From Eubacterium sp. (lineage in GTDB: Bacteria; Bacillota; Clostridia; Oscillospirales; Acutalibacteraceae), in the NCBI GenBank assembly GCA_029258375.1, contig JARHZA010000001.1, forward strand, positions 1,097,564 to 1,161,563: a DNA stretch of 64,000 nucleotides, written 5' to 3'. Positions 7,568-16,237 of this stretch are shown here, piece after piece. The notes below the pieces were generated by a model that made no database searches, was not told the origin of the DNA, and saw only the letters and a program-made list of their open reading frames with translations. The position numbers and the translations under genes were made by a program. Position 1 is the stretch's first letter, and each line of letters begins with the position of its first letter.

Positions 7568-9059
7568 TCATTAAAGCACCTAAAAGTTCAATCATATCGT
7601 TAACTGACATTCCTCGTTGGCTAATTTCGCTCGCAGAAATGTCGCCACAAAGTCCGTGAATATAAACACCACATTTAGCAGCATTAAAGGGATTTATCCC
7701 TTGTGCTATAAACGAAGCAATCATACCTGTTAACATATCGCCAGTTCCACCCATAGCCATACCTGGATTACCTGTAGTGTTTACAAACACTTCGTTTCCA
7801 TCTGTAACAATTGTATTAGCGCCTTTAAGAACAACAATTGTATTGTACATTTTAGCAAAAGATTTTGCAACATCAATTCTATTCGCCTGCACAAAATCTA
7901 TTGGCTTATCAATCAATCTTGCCATTTCACCTGGATGAGGTGTTAAAACAACTGGTGCTTTTGAGTCTTTTAATACATCTTTATTCGCAACAATTGAATT
8001 TATACCATCAGCATCAAGAACTATAGGAACTTTGCTTTTACTTATAATTTCATTTACAACAACCTTAGTATCGTCATTTTTTCCTATTCCACAGCCAATC
8101 GCAACACAATCTGCCCATTCGAGTTCTTTAATTAAACTGTTTAATGATGCAATCGAAAAAGTTTTATCACCATTTTCGGTCATTGGTGAAAAAATAGGTT
8201 CTATAAGATGTGTAGTCATCACATTATAAATTGATTTAGGGAATGCACACTTTAAAAGTCCAACACCTGATTTCAAAGCAGACTTTGCACAAATGACAGC
8301 AGCCCCTGGCATCAAATAACTTCCGCAAATATTAAGTAAATGGCCGTTGCTTCCTTTATTGGAATTTGTCTTTCTTTTGTTAAAACAACTTTTTACAAAT
8401 TTTTTTGTTATTGTATTTAAATAATTGTCTTGGTAACAATCATTAGGTATGCCTATATTGACACAAACTGTTTTACCACAAAACTCATTTGCCGGTGGCA
8501 AAACATGACAATATTTTAAAGTAGATATTGCAATTGTTAAATCTGCCTTTACAGCTTTTGCAACAGTTGCATCGGTAGAATTAACTCCACTTGGTACGTC
8601 AATTGCAACTACTTTTGAGTGACTATTATTTATTGTATCAAACACTTTATCAAATGGTGCTTTTGGTTCACCATGAAAACCAATTCCAAAAACACAATCA
8701 ACTATTAAAGAAGAATCAAACGAACAATCTTTAAATTTAGTTACTTTAATTCCTAATTTCATTGCTTCATTAAAGTAAATTAGTGGTTCAAATATTTCAG
8801 GAATTTTATCTGCAATAACAATTTCTGGTATTGCACCAAATCTCAACAATTCTTTCGCAATAACAAAGCCATCACCTGCATTTTTACCGTTACCGCAAAC
8901 AATTGACACTTTTTGTGATTTAATCTCATCTCCAAAATATTTAATTATAATTTTAGAGCACCCCTGCCCTGCCTTTTTCATTAATTCTGCTTCTGTAAAA
9001 TAACGCTCAAAAGATATTTTTTCAACTTTTCTAATTTCATCTGCTGTTAATACTATCAT
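7554..9059 (-). CDS. nnr: Bifunctional NAD(P)H-hydrate epimerase / ADP-dependent dehydratase
   Basis: 501 residues, the full length of the fused repair enzyme. The N-terminal epimerase half shows VCGNGKNAGDGFVIAKEL (about residues 53-70), VDCVFGIGF and VVAIDVPSGVNS. The C-terminal kinase-like dehydratase half shows GSNGHLLNICGS, VVLTPHPGEMARL, VVLKGANTIV and the nucleotide-binding NPGMAMGGTGDMLTGMI. The enzyme converts damaged, hydrated NADH/NADPH back to the active cofactor. It lies just downstream of acpS (7 bases apart), a common pairing in Firmicutes, and overlaps the following lipoprotein gene. Confidence 0.96.
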   Translation of the reverse strand: MIVLTADEIRKVEKISFERYFTEAELMKKAGQGCSKIIIKYFGDEIKSQKVSIVCGNGKNAGDGFVIAKELLRFGAIPEIVIADKIPEIFEPLIYFNEAMKLGIKVTKFKDCSFDSSLIVDCVFGIGFHGEPKAPFDKVFDTINNSHSKVVAIDVPSGVNSTDATVAKAVKADLTIAISTLKYCHVLPPANEFCGKTVCVNIGIPNDCYQDNYLNTITKKFVKSCFNKRKTNSNKGSNGHLLNICGSYLMPGAAVICAKSALKSGVGLLKCAFPKSIYNVMTTHLIEPIFSPMTENGDKTFSIASLNSLIKELEWADCVAIGCGIGKNDDTKVVVNEIISKSKVPIVLDADGINSIVANKDVLKDSKAPVVLTPHPGEMARLIDKPIDFVQANRIDVAKSFAKMYNTIVVLKGANTIVTDGNEVFVNTTGNPGMAMGGTGDMLTGMIASFIAQGINPFNAAKCGVYIHGLCGDISASEISQRGMSVNDMIELLGALMSEFE

Positions 9060-9066
9060 ACTACTA

Positions 9067-9378
9067 TCACCACATTATAATTGTTGCTATTGCATATTCA
9101 CCATCATGACTTATTGATAAATCACAATTTTCAACGTCTTTGACATAAGGTTTGCCCTTTTCATCATGCCTTATTTCTATTTTATTTAGTTTTTTATCTA
9201 TACCGGTTCCAAGTGCTTTAAAATAAGCCTCTTTTGCACAGAAAATTCCTGCATAACTTTCTGCACTTTTACAATGTTTAATTTCATAATCAGTAAAAAC
9301 CGATTTTTTAAAATGTTCCTTTTGAACTGCCTTTTCTATTCTTGATATTTTTAAAATATCATTACCCACTCTAAACAT
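9067..9378 (-). CDS. acpS: Holo-[acyl-carrier-protein] synthase
   Basis: 103 residues, slightly shorter than the usual 115-125. It has the N-terminal GNDILKISRIE with the metal-binding Asp (residue 7) and the second conserved block FCAKEAYFKALGTG with the key Glu. The enzyme transfers 4'-phosphopantetheine from CoA to the serine of acyl carrier proteins. It could also activate the small ACP at 18920-19156. GGTGGG precedes the ATG. It is the first gene of the acpS-nnr-lipoprotein operon. Confidence 0.95.
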   Translation of the reverse strand: MFRVGNDILKISRIEKAVQKEHFKKSVFTDYEIKHCKSAESYAGIFCAKEAYFKALGTGIDKKLNKIEIRHDEKGKPYVKDVENCDLSISHDGEYAIATIIMW

Positions 9379-9551
9379 ATACCCACCAAAATAAAAAACA
9401 TATAATTATTACGTATCTTTAATATTCTTAATATAGTAGTATACACAAATTTTAAATTAATGTAAATATCTGAAAACTTCAAACAAAATTCTACCATAAT
9501 TGTTATATATTAGTTCAATAATCAATATACATTACCAAGGTGGTGAAACAC

Positions 9552-9809
9552 TTGAACGGTAATGTAGAAAAAAGATGCATTGAAATCGGCAAATATATTA
9601 GAGATACGGGATCAACTGTAAGACAGGCTGGATCTGTTTTTGGTGTAAGTAAATCCACTGTACATATAGATGTAACAAAAAGACTATATGAGATAGACCG
9701 CATTTTATTTGATCAAGTCAACAAAGTGCTACAAGAAAACAAAGCAGAACGCCACATACGAGGTGGAAATGCTACTAAGAAAAAATACCAAGATTTGAAA
9801 AAAATTTGA
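9552..9809 (+). CDS. spoIIID: Sporulation transcription factor SpoIIID
   Basis: 85 residues from TTG 9552. The protein matches SpoIIID throughout: IGKYI near the start, the helix-turn-helix FGVSKSTVHIDVTKRLYEID, and the basic C-terminal motif RHIRGGNATKKKY. SpoIIID is the DNA-binding switch protein of the mother cell during sporulation. Two GTG codons upstream (9540, 9543) are also in frame, but AAGGTGG (9538-9544) is correctly spaced only for TTG 9552, and that start gives the same distance to IGKYI as the Bacillus protein. Its presence shows that the organism has an endospore programme. Confidence 0.95.
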   Translation: MNGNVEKRCIEIGKYIRDTGSTVRQAGSVFGVSKSTVHIDVTKRLYEIDRILFDQVNKVLQENKAERHIRGGNATKKKYQDLKKI

Positions 9810-9864
9810 TATTTCATTTTTCTCGTGTTAGTATATAAATATATGGACACGGAGGAACATTTTT

Positions 9865-10662
9865 ATGAATATTGGATTTATTGGCTGTGGAAACATGGCA
9901 ACAGCTATTATTAAAGGTATAACCAATTCAAATGTGGTTGAAAGCAAAAATATATTTGTTTATGACCACACTCCACAAAAACTTGAAAATATGGTTGCAA
10001 AATATGGATTGACTAAATGCAGCAGTGCAAGTGAAGTTGCAAAACTTACAGATTACGTTGTTTTATCTGTAAAACCCAACGTAATTTCAAGCGTGTTAAG
10101 AGAGATAAATATTACACTTGATCAAAGTAAAGCTATAATTATTTCGATAGCAGCAGGCAAATCTATTGAATTTATTAGAGAAAATCTATCTCATGCCAAT
10201 AAAATAATTAGAGTAATGCCAAACATTAACGCAAAAGTTGGAGCATCTTGTTCTGCTTACTGTACAAACAACGATGTTACAGATAAAGAGAAAAATGACA
10301 TTGAAAAAATATTCGGTTCAATCGGTAGTATAATAGAACTTGAAGAAAAGAATTTTCCGTTATTTAGCGTTATTGCCGGATGTTCACCTGCATTTGTTTA
10401 TATGTTTATTGACGCATTGGCAAGAGCAGGTGTAAAAAATGGAATGAAAAAAGATGTTGCATTAGAAATTGCAGCACAAAGTGTTCTTGGAAGTGCAAAA
10501 ATGATTTTAGAAAGTGATTCACATCCGTTTGAACTCATAGACCAAGTATGTTCACCTGGTGGAACTACAATTGAAGGTGTAACATCTTTACAAGCAGATG
10601 GATTTGAGGCTGCAATTCATAATGCTGTTCAAAAAGCTGTTGATAAAGATAGCAAATTATAA
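9865..10662 (+). CDS. proC: Pyrroline-5-carboxylate reductase
   Basis: 265 residues, normal length. The Rossmann motif IGFIGCGNMATAIIKGI is at the N-terminus, VKPNVISSV follows in the NADP domain, and the C-terminal dimer domain carries SPAFVYMFIDALARAGVKNG and the signature VCSPGGTTIEGVTSLQADG. It catalyses the last step of proline synthesis in the cytoplasm. GGAGG lies 9 bases before the ATG. It is transcribed alone and ends at the shared terminator 10699-10728. Confidence 0.96.
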   Translation: MNIGFIGCGNMATAIIKGITNSNVVESKNIFVYDHTPQKLENMVAKYGLTKCSSASEVAKLTDYVVLSVKPNVISSVLREINITLDQSKAIIISIAAGKSIEFIRENLSHANKIIRVMPNINAKVGASCSAYCTNNDVTDKEKNDIEKIFGSIGSIIELEEKNFPLFSVIAGCSPAFVYMFIDALARAGVKNGMKKDVALEIAAQSVLGSAKMILESDSHPFELIDQVCSPGGTTIEGVTSLQADGFEAAIHNAVQKAVDKDSKL

Positions 10663-10698
10663 AATAAACACAACAAACAATTTAATTTTATATAAATA

Positions 10699-10728
10699 AA
10701 AACGGCTGAGTTGATTCTCAGCCGTTTT
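10699..10728. terminator. Bidirectional intrinsic terminator
   Basis: AAAACGGCTGAG and its exact complement CTCAGCCGTTTT enclose a 6-base loop between the convergent proC and metK genes. Confidence 0.88.
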
Positions 10729-10742
10729 ATTATATATAACTC

Positions 10743-11921
10743 TTACATATATTTTTTGATTTCGTCAACCATATCACATTTTTCCCATGAAACACCAAGA
10801 TCTTCACGTCCCATATGTCCATAAGCAGCAACATTTTTATAAATAGGTTTTCTTAAATCAAGTCTATCAATAATTGCAGATGGTCTTAAATCGAATACCT
10901 TATTGATGATTGCTCCGATTTCTTCATCAGATTTAACACCGGTTCCAAATGTATCAACCATAATTGAAACTGGCTTTGCAACACCAATTGCATAAGCAAG
11001 TTCAACTTCACACTTTTTAGCAAGACCAGAAGCAACAATATTCTTTGCTACCCAACGAGATGCATAAGCTGCACTACGGTCTACCTTTGTAGGGTCTTTA
11101 CCGCTGAATGCACCACCACCGTGACGAGCGTAACCGCCGTATGTATCAACAATGATCTTTCTACCAGTAAGACCACTATCACCTTGTGGACCACCAATAA
11201 CAAATCTACCTGTTGGATTTACATAGAATACTGTATCATCATCCATAAGTTCAGCAGGAATAGTTGTTTTGATAACTTTTTCAATAATATCATTACGAAG
11301 TGTTTCAAGTTCTACATCAGCACTATGTTGACTTGAAACAACAACAGTTGTAACTTTTACTGGTTTACCATCATCATATTCAACAGTAACTTGAGTTTTA
11401 CCATCTGAATAAAGGTATGGGAGAGTTCCATTCTCACGAACTTCTGTAAGTTTAATTGCAAGTTTGTGTGCAAGACTTATTGGCATTGGCATAAGTTCTT
11501 CTGTTTCGTCACAAGCATAGCCAAACATCATACCTTGGTCACCAGCACCGTTAAGATTGTATTCGTCTTCTTCTGAATTCTTTAATTCAAAAGATTTATC
11601 TACACCCATTGCAATATCAGGACTTTGCTTATCAAGTGCAACTAAAATTGCACAATTATTACCGTCAAAACCTTTTGCTCCATCATCGTAACCAATTTCA
11701 CAAATAGTTTTACGAACAATTGATGGAATATCAACTTGCGCTTTTGATGTAATTTCGCCCATAACAAGAACTTGACCAGTTGTGCAAGTAGTTTCACAAG
11801 CAACACGGCTCATTGGATCTTGTTCGATCATTGCATCGAGTATTGCATCAGAAATTTGGTCACAAATTTTATCTGGATGCCCTTTTGTTACGGACTCACT
11901 TGTAAATAAAGTTTTAGCCAT
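10743..11921 (-). CDS. metK: S-adenosylmethionine synthetase
   Basis: 392 residues from ATG 11921, the standard length. [20 protein letters not shown] holds the ATP/methionine-binding start, [12 protein letters not shown] and [20 protein letters not shown] are the two PROSITE-type signatures. The enzyme makes SAM from methionine and ATP. An upstream in-frame ATG at 12002 exists only because the frame stays open through the riboswitch. GGAGG directly before the true start is preceded by the terminator of a SAM-I riboswitch, so SAM represses its own synthesis. Confidence 0.97.
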   Translation of the reverse strand: MAKTLFTSESVTKGHPDKICDQISDAILDAMIEQDPMSRVACETTCTTGQVLVMGEITSKAQVDIPSIVRKTICEIGYDDGAKGFDGNNCAILVALDKQSPDIAMGVDKSFELKNSEEDEYNLNGAGDQGMMFGYACDETEELMPMPISLAHKLAIKLTEVRENGTLPYLYSDGKTQVTVEYDDGKPVKVTTVVVSSQHSADVELETLRNDIIEKVIKTTIPAELMDDDTVFYVNPTGRFVIGGPQGDSGLTGRKIIVDTYGGYARHGGGAFSGKDPTKVDRSAAYASRWVAKNIVASGLAKKCEVELAYAIGVAKPVSIMVDTFGTGVKSDEEIGAIINKVFDLRPSAIIDRLDLRKPIYKNVAAYGHMGREDLGVSWEKCDMVDEIKKYM

Positions 11922-11931
11922 ATAATTACCT

Positions 11932-11962
11932 CCAAAAAAAAACACACTCAAACGAGTGTGTG
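11932..11962 (-). terminator. Terminator of the SAM riboswitch expression platform
   Basis: Read on the minus strand, CACACACTCG and its partner CGAGTGTGTG-type arm (centred on 11951) are followed by a run of about ten T and immediately by the metK Shine-Dalgarno site. This is the expected Rho-independent terminator formed when SAM is bound. Confidence 0.85.
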
Positions 11963-11965
11963 AAT

Positions 11966-12063
11966 TTATCTCATCACTCGGATAATCCGCAGGATTTAGC
12001 ACCTTGCCTTAGCAGGTTGCTGTGGCGTCATTGGGCCAGTCCCTCAACCACTCTTGATAAGTA
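11966..12063 (-). ncRNA. SAM-I (S-box) riboswitch
   Basis: The minus strand holds the conserved S-box elements in order: CTTATCAAGAG (12061-12051), GAGGGACTGGCCC, ATGACGCC followed by CAGCAACC, AAGGTGCTAAATCC and a closing GATGAGATAA that pairs with the 5' strand to form P1. The aptamer lies between a good promoter (12136-12164) and an intrinsic terminator just before metK. Known function: with SAM bound, the P1 helix forms and transcription stops. Confidence 0.95.
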
Positions 12064-12135
12064 GTATTAAATTTACTATTTATGTTTATATTTAATAGTT
12101 ACAAGATAACTAATATCTTGATACCTATTGTAGTT

Positions 12136-12164
12136 ATGATAACGCACTATCAAATAATTGTCAA
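12136..12164 (-). promoter_or_regulatory. Promoter of the metK transcript
   Basis: On the minus strand, TTGACA (12164-12159) and TATCAT (12141-12136) are 17 bases apart. Transcription would begin about 65 bases before the riboswitch aptamer. Confidence 0.72.
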
Positions 12165-12277
12165 TATCAATTATGAATTTATATAGGTAAAAATTTGCTA
12201 AATATGTGTAAATTGAGCATTTTTATTCAATGTGTTTAGCAACTTTTAATATTTTTTGTTAATTTTGCAAAATATTA

Positions 12278-12306
12278 TTGTAATTCGTTTATAAATAGTT
12301 TATAAT
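12278..12306 (+). promoter_or_regulatory. Promoter of the SDR/zinc-ribbon gene
   Basis: TTGTAA (12278-12283) and TATAAT (12301-12306) with a 17-base spacer, about 40 bases upstream of the start codon. The intergenic 11922-12348 is fully explained by this promoter, the metK promoter and the riboswitch. Confidence 0.7.
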
Positions 12307-12348
12307 AATTTTATAAAATTTTGTCCATAAATTAAGGAGGAATATTTA

Positions 12349-13911
12349 ATGGCAAAGAAAACAGTATTTGTTACTGGTGGTACTGGTAACATGGGCTGGG
12401 CAGCAATTCAAGAAATGCTCAAAAAGCCAAATGAAATCAATATTAAAATGCTTGCAAGAAAAAGCGCTAAAAACGAAGAAAAGTTAAAACCATTAATGAG
12501 CAAACCAAATGTTCAGGTTGTATGGGGCGATTTTCTTGATTACGATGCTATCCTTGAAGGTGTAACAGGATCTGACTATATTCTCCACATTGGTGGTATG
12601 GTATCTCCTGTAGCTGACTGGAAGCCATATAGAACACAAAAAACAAACATCGGCGCTGCTGAAAACATCTGTAAAGCTGTTCTTTCACAACCAAATGCTG
12701 ATGACATCAAAGTTTGTTACATAGGCACAGTTGCTGAAACAGGTGGACGTAACTACCCAATTCACTGGGGACGTTGTGGTGACCCTATTAAAGTTTCAAT
12801 CTATGACCACTATGCAGTATCAAAAGTTGTTGCTGAACGTGTATTCGTTGAAAGCGGAATTAAGAACTGGGTTGTAATGCGTCAATCTGGTATCCTCTAC
12901 CCTAACATTCTTAAGAACATGGATCCAATTATGTACCACGTTCCACTTAATGGTGTTCTTGAATGGTGTACAGTTGAAGACTCTGGTCGTCTTATGTGCA
13001 ACCTTGTAACAGAAGACGCTGCTGGTCACCTTGGATCAGACTTCTGGAATCACTTCTACAACATCGGTTCTGGTAAAGAATACAGAGTTTCTAACTATGA
13101 ATTTGAAGAACTTCTTCTTGGCTCACTTGGTCTTCCAAAGCCAGAAAAACTCTTTGAACCAAACTGGTTTATCACTAAGAACTTCCATGGTCAATTCTAT
13201 GCAGATGGTGACAAACTTGAAGAATTCCTTCACTTCCGTGAAAATCTTCCTATTCGTGATTACTTCAACCGTCTTGCAAGCCAAGTAGAATTCTACTTTA
13301 GAATACCAAGATATCTTCCAAAGGGACTAGTTGCTGCATGTGCTAAACCTTTCATGAAGAAAATTGCTTCTACTCCAGACTTCGGTACTCTTGACTGGGT
13401 TGCTAAGAACAACGAAGTTCGTTTAAGTGCATACTATGGTTCAAAAGAAGAATGGGAAAAGATTCCAAAAACTTGGGATAAATTCGAATTTATCAAATTC
13501 GATAAAAACAGCAGTGCTGCTGAACAATTTAAACTTGATCATGGTTATGATGAAAGCAAACCAGAATCAGAACTTGATATTGAAGATATGAAACAAGCTG
13601 CTAAATTCCGTGGTGGTGAATGTTTATCTGATTCAATGGTTAAGGGCGACATGAGAACTAAACTTAGATGGAAATGTGGCCATTGTGGTGCTGAATTTGA
13701 AGCTAGCCCATCACTTATTCTTCTTGGTGGTCACTGGTGTCCAGAATGCTACGTTCCTCAAAAGGCATGGGATTACGATTCAATCGCTAAAACTAACCCA
13801 TTCTTTGCACAGGTTTGGTACCCAAGCCACTCTAAAGATGAACACAATTGTTATAAGTTTGATGACTTATTCCACATCAACGGTGTTGCATGGGACGATA
13901 TTAAGCGTTAA
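12349..13911 (+). CDS. Extended SDR (NAD-dependent epimerase/dehydratase) fused to a zinc-ribbon domain
   Basis: 520 residues. Residues 1-~310 form an extended SDR with the nucleotide-binding motif TGGTGNMGWAAIQEM and a YxxxK active site (HYAVSKVVAERVF, about residue 152). A middle linker of about 120 residues has no clear relative. The C-terminus (about residues 440-475) carries a CxxC...CxxC treble-clef or ribbon (CGHCGAEFEASPSL then HWCPEC), which should bind zinc. Substrate and product are unknown. The gene stands alone with an AAGGAGG site, a near-consensus promoter and a strong terminator, and uses a restricted set of C-ending codons (AAC, TTC, CTT), unlike its AT-rich neighbours; I infer high expression. 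It may act on a sugar nucleotide, but nothing in the context proves it. Confidence 0.88.
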   Translation: MAKKTVFVTGGTGNMGWAAIQEMLKKPNEINIKMLARKSAKNEEKLKPLMSKPNVQVVWGDFLDYDAILEGVTGSDYILHIGGMVSPVADWKPYRTQKTNIGAAENICKAVLSQPNADDIKVCYIGTVAETGGRNYPIHWGRCGDPIKVSIYDHYAVSKVVAERVFVESGIKNWVVMRQSGILYPNILKNMDPIMYHVPLNGVLEWCTVEDSGRLMCNLVTEDAAGHLGSDFWNHFYNIGSGKEYRVSNYEFEELLLGSLGLPKPEKLFEPNWFITKNFHGQFYADGDKLEEFLHFRENLPIRDYFNRLASQVEFYFRIPRYLPKGLVAACAKPFMKKIASTPDFGTLDWVAKNNEVRLSAYYGSKEEWEKIPKTWDKFEFIKFDKNSSAAEQFKLDHGYDESKPESELDIEDMKQAAKFRGGECLSDSMVKGDMRTKLRWKCGHCGAEFEASPSLILLGGHWCPECYVPQKAWDYDSIAKTNPFFAQVWYPSHSKDEHNCYKFDDLFHINGVAWDDIKR

Positions 13912-13926
13912 GTTTTACAAATTTTT

Positions 13927-13954
13927 GGGGCAGCGTTTTTCGCTGTCCCTTTTC
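13927..13954 (+). terminator. Intrinsic terminator
   Basis: GGGGCAGCG and CGCTGTCCC pair around a T5 loop (one G-U pair) and are followed by TTTTC. It ends the SDR/zinc-ribbon transcript. Confidence 0.82.
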
Positions 13955-13989
13955 TTTGATATATTATTTTAATTTTTTAATTTTAGGTA

Positions 13990-14018
13990 TTGACTATTAA
14001 GTGAAAAAATGGTATTAT
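13990..14018 (+). promoter_or_regulatory. tRNA promoter
   Basis: TTGACT (13990-13995) and TATTAT (14013-14018), 17-base spacer, 25 bases before the first tRNA. It most likely drives both tRNA genes. Confidence 0.75.
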
Positions 14019-14043
14019 AGGTAAGTCGCAAATGAAGATAATT

Positions 14044-14120
14044 GGGCCATTAGCTCAGTTGGTTAGAGCAACCGGCTCATAACCGGTTGGTCCGGGGTTC
14101 GAGTCCCTGATGGCCCACCA
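14044..14120 (+). tRNA. tRNA with anticodon CAT (elongator Met, or lysidine-modified Ile2)
   Basis: 77 bases with encoded CCA. All four arms fold: acceptor GGGCCAT/ATGGCCC, D arm GCTC/GAGC, anticodon stem ACCGG/CCGGT around CTCATAA, and a TTCGAGT T loop. The CAT anticodon fits either elongator tRNA-Met or the tRNA-Ile2 whose C34 is converted to lysidine. Base pairs C4-G69 and C5-G68 and the GGCTCATAACC anticodon arm resemble tRNA-Ile2, so I lean to Ile2. Confidence 0.95.
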
Positions 14121-14129
14121 ATTTTATAT

Positions 14130-14205
14130 AGGGGTATAGCTCAGTTGGTAGAGCAGCGGTCTCCAAAACCGCGTGCCGAGGGTTCAAGTCCTTCTGCCCC
14201 TGCCA
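14130..14205 (+). tRNA. tRNA-Trp (CCA)
   Basis: 76 bases with encoded CCA. The acceptor stem AGGGGTA pairs with TGCCCCT, the anticodon loop reads TCTCCAAAA with anticodon CCA, and the T loop is TTCAAGT. It follows the CAT tRNA by 9 bases and shares its promoter. Confidence 0.96.
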
Positions 14206-14214
14206 TAAGCAATA

Positions 14215-14242
14215 GAGTCAAATCTTATGATTTGGCTCTTTT
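14215..14242 (+). terminator. Terminator of the tRNA transcript
   Basis: GAGTCAAATC and GATTTGGCTC pair (one G-U pair) around TTAT and are followed by T4. Confidence 0.8.
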
Positions 14243-14263
14243 AATTTATAATTTAACATATAA

Positions 14264-14300
14264 AAACACACATCAAGTTAAAATATTTTGATGTGTGTTT
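14264..14300 (-). terminator. Terminator of the polysaccharide locus
   Basis: ACACACATCAA and TTGATGTGTGT form an 11-base stem. On the minus strand it is followed by a T run (14265-14261) and lies 8 bases after the rfbB stop codon, so it ends the 32-kb operon. Confidence 0.82.
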
Positions 14301-14307
14301 TTATTTT

Positions 14308-15303
14308 TTATTTTATTTGATATTCACCTGAAATGATATTTTGCCACCAATATTCATTATCTAAGTACCATTTTATTGTCTTTTTAATACCAATTTCAAA
14401 TTTTGTTTCTGGGAACCACCCTAAATCATTTTTGATTTTAGTTGGATCTATTGCATATCTTCTGTCATGGCCTTTACGATCGGCCACATATTTAATTAAA
14501 GATTCTGGCTTATTTAAGTCATTACAAATCAACTTAACAATATCAATATTTTTCATTTCGTTATGACCACCAATATTATATATAGTGCCAGCACCTGCTT
14601 CTGTAATAATTAATTCTATTGCTTTACAATGATCTTCAACATACAACCAATCACGAACATTTAAGCCATCGCCGTAAACTGGCAAATCATTATTATTGAG
14701 AGCATTTATGATCATTAGTGGTATAAGTTTTTCAGGAAATTGATATGGGCCGTAATTATTTGAACATCTTGAGATACTTACCGGTAAGCCATAAGTTCTA
14801 TAATATGACATCACTAACAAGTCTGCAGCCGCTTTTGAGCTACTATATGGACTACTTGTATGTAATGGTGTATCCTCTGTAAAAAACAGATCTGATCGGT
14901 TCAGTGGAAGATCTCCATAAACTTCATCTGTAGATACTTGATGAAAACGCTTTATACCATATTTTCTGCAAGCATCCATCAAAACTGCAGTTCCAATAAT
15001 ATTAGTTTTTAAAAAGATTTCTGGATCTTCAATTGAACGATCAACATGACTTTCAGCTGCAAAATTAACAACTATATCAGGTTTTTCATCTTCAAACAAT
15101 TTATAAATATTTTCACGATCACAAATATCCATTTTTACAAAGCTAAAGTTAGGATGAGAAGTTATAGGTTTTAATGTTGAAAAGTTTCCAGCATAGGTTA
15201 ATTTATCCAAACATATTATTCTATAATCAGGATGTTTTTTAATCATATAAAATATAAAATTACTACCAATAAATCCAGCTCCACCGGTAACAATAATAGT
15301 CAT
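14308..15303 (-). CDS. rfbB: dTDP-glucose 4,6-dehydratase
   Basis: 331 residues, typical length. The N-terminus has TGGAGFIGSNFIFYM (NAD binding), the active site has STDEVYGDLP and SPYSSSKAAADLLVMSY with the YxxxK pair, and NNYGPYQFPEKLIPLMI is characteristic of RmlB. It converts dTDP-glucose to dTDP-4-keto-6-deoxy-glucose. Neither rmlC nor rmlD is in the locus, so rhamnose is not the obvious end product; the adjacent DegT aminotransferase suggests a 4-amino-4,6-dideoxy sugar. Last gene of the polysaccharide locus. Confidence 0.96.
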   Translation of the reverse strand: MTIIVTGGAGFIGSNFIFYMIKKHPDYRIICLDKLTYAGNFSTLKPITSHPNFSFVKMDICDRENIYKLFEDEKPDIVVNFAAESHVDRSIEDPEIFLKTNIIGTAVLMDACRKYGIKRFHQVSTDEVYGDLPLNRSDLFFTEDTPLHTSSPYSSSKAAADLLVMSYYRTYGLPVSISRCSNNYGPYQFPEKLIPLMIINALNNNDLPVYGDGLNVRDWLYVEDHCKAIELIITEAGAGTIYNIGGHNEMKNIDIVKLICNDLNKPESLIKYVADRKGHDRRYAIDPTKIKNDLGWFPETKFEIGIKKTIKWYLDNEYWWQNIISGEYQIK

Positions 15304-15344
15304 AATAAATCTCCAAACACAGTAATAATTAGGTTTATAAAAAC

Positions 15345-16229
15345 TTAAAGAATTATTTTCCCCTCTGCAACTCTAAGTAAATGATCTGCATAAAGTGATT
15401 TGCCATACATTTTTGCAGATTCAAGTAATTCACTTTTAGAAATCCATTTTCTATAATATGCAATCTCTTCAGGTGCAGAAATTATAACTCCTTGACGTTC
15501 TTGAACTGTTTTAACAAAAGTTCCAGCTTCCATTAAACTGTCAATCGTTCCTGTGTCTAACCAAGCAAATCCCCTACCCAAAACCTGAACTTTTAACTTG
15601 TTATCTTTTAAATAATAGTCATTTAAAGTTGTTATTTCAAGTTCTCCACGGTCTGAAGGCCTTACTTTTTTAGCCATTTGAGAAACATTTTTTGGGTAAA
15701 AATACAATCCAGTTATGCAATAGTTTGATTTAGGATTTTTTGGCTTTTCTTCAACAGAAATTACATTTTTTTCTTCATCAAACTCAACGATACCAAAGTC
15801 TTCAGGGTTTTTAACATAGTAAGCAAAAATAGTAGCATTCCCCTGGTCAACATTCTTTATTGCCTCTTGTATATTTTTACTAAACCAACCACCATAAAAT
15901 ATATTGTCACCCAAAATCATAACACAAGAATCATTATCAATAAATTCTTCGCCAATGATAAAAGCTTCTGCCAAACCTTTAGGTTTTTTTTGAACTGCAT
16001 AAGACAAACTAATTCCAAATTGTTCCCCATTTCCTAATAGTTCTTTAAAACGAGGAGTATCAGACGGTGTTGAAATAATCAATATTTCACGTACTCCTGC
16101 CAACATTAAGGTTGACAACGGATAATAAATCATAGGTTTATCATAAACTGGCAATAATTGTTTTGAGGTTACTTTGGTTAACGGATATAATCTTGAACCA
16201 GAGCCACCAGCTAATATAATACCTTTCAT
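15345..16229 (-). CDS. rfbA: Glucose-1-phosphate thymidylyltransferase
   Basis: 294 residues, typical. [20 protein letters not shown] is the nucleotide-binding start, followed by [19 protein letters not shown] and, later, [11 protein letters not shown] (catalytic Asp) and [19 protein letters not shown]. It makes dTDP-glucose from dTTP and glucose-1-phosphate, the substrate of rfbB just downstream. An intergenic gap of about 40 bases separates it from rfbB. Confidence 0.96.
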   Translation of the reverse strand: MKGIILAGGSGSRLYPLTKVTSKQLLPVYDKPMIYYPLSTLMLAGVREILIISTPSDTPRFKELLGNGEQFGISLSYAVQKKPKGLAEAFIIGEEFIDNDSCVMILGDNIFYGGWFSKNIQEAIKNVDQGNATIFAYYVKNPEDFGIVEFDEEKNVISVEEKPKNPKSNYCITGLYFYPKNVSQMAKKVRPSDRGELEITTLNDYYLKDNKLKVQVLGRGFAWLDTGTIDSLMEAGTFVKTVQERQGVIISAPEEIAYYRKWISKSELLESAKMYGKSLYADHLLRVAEGKIIL

Positions 16230-16237
16230 ATAGTCCC

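Noticed and set aside
11922-12002. N-terminal extension of MetK by 27 residues
   Set aside because: The extra codons translate the riboswitch P1 region and terminator; homology and GGAGG place the start at 11921.
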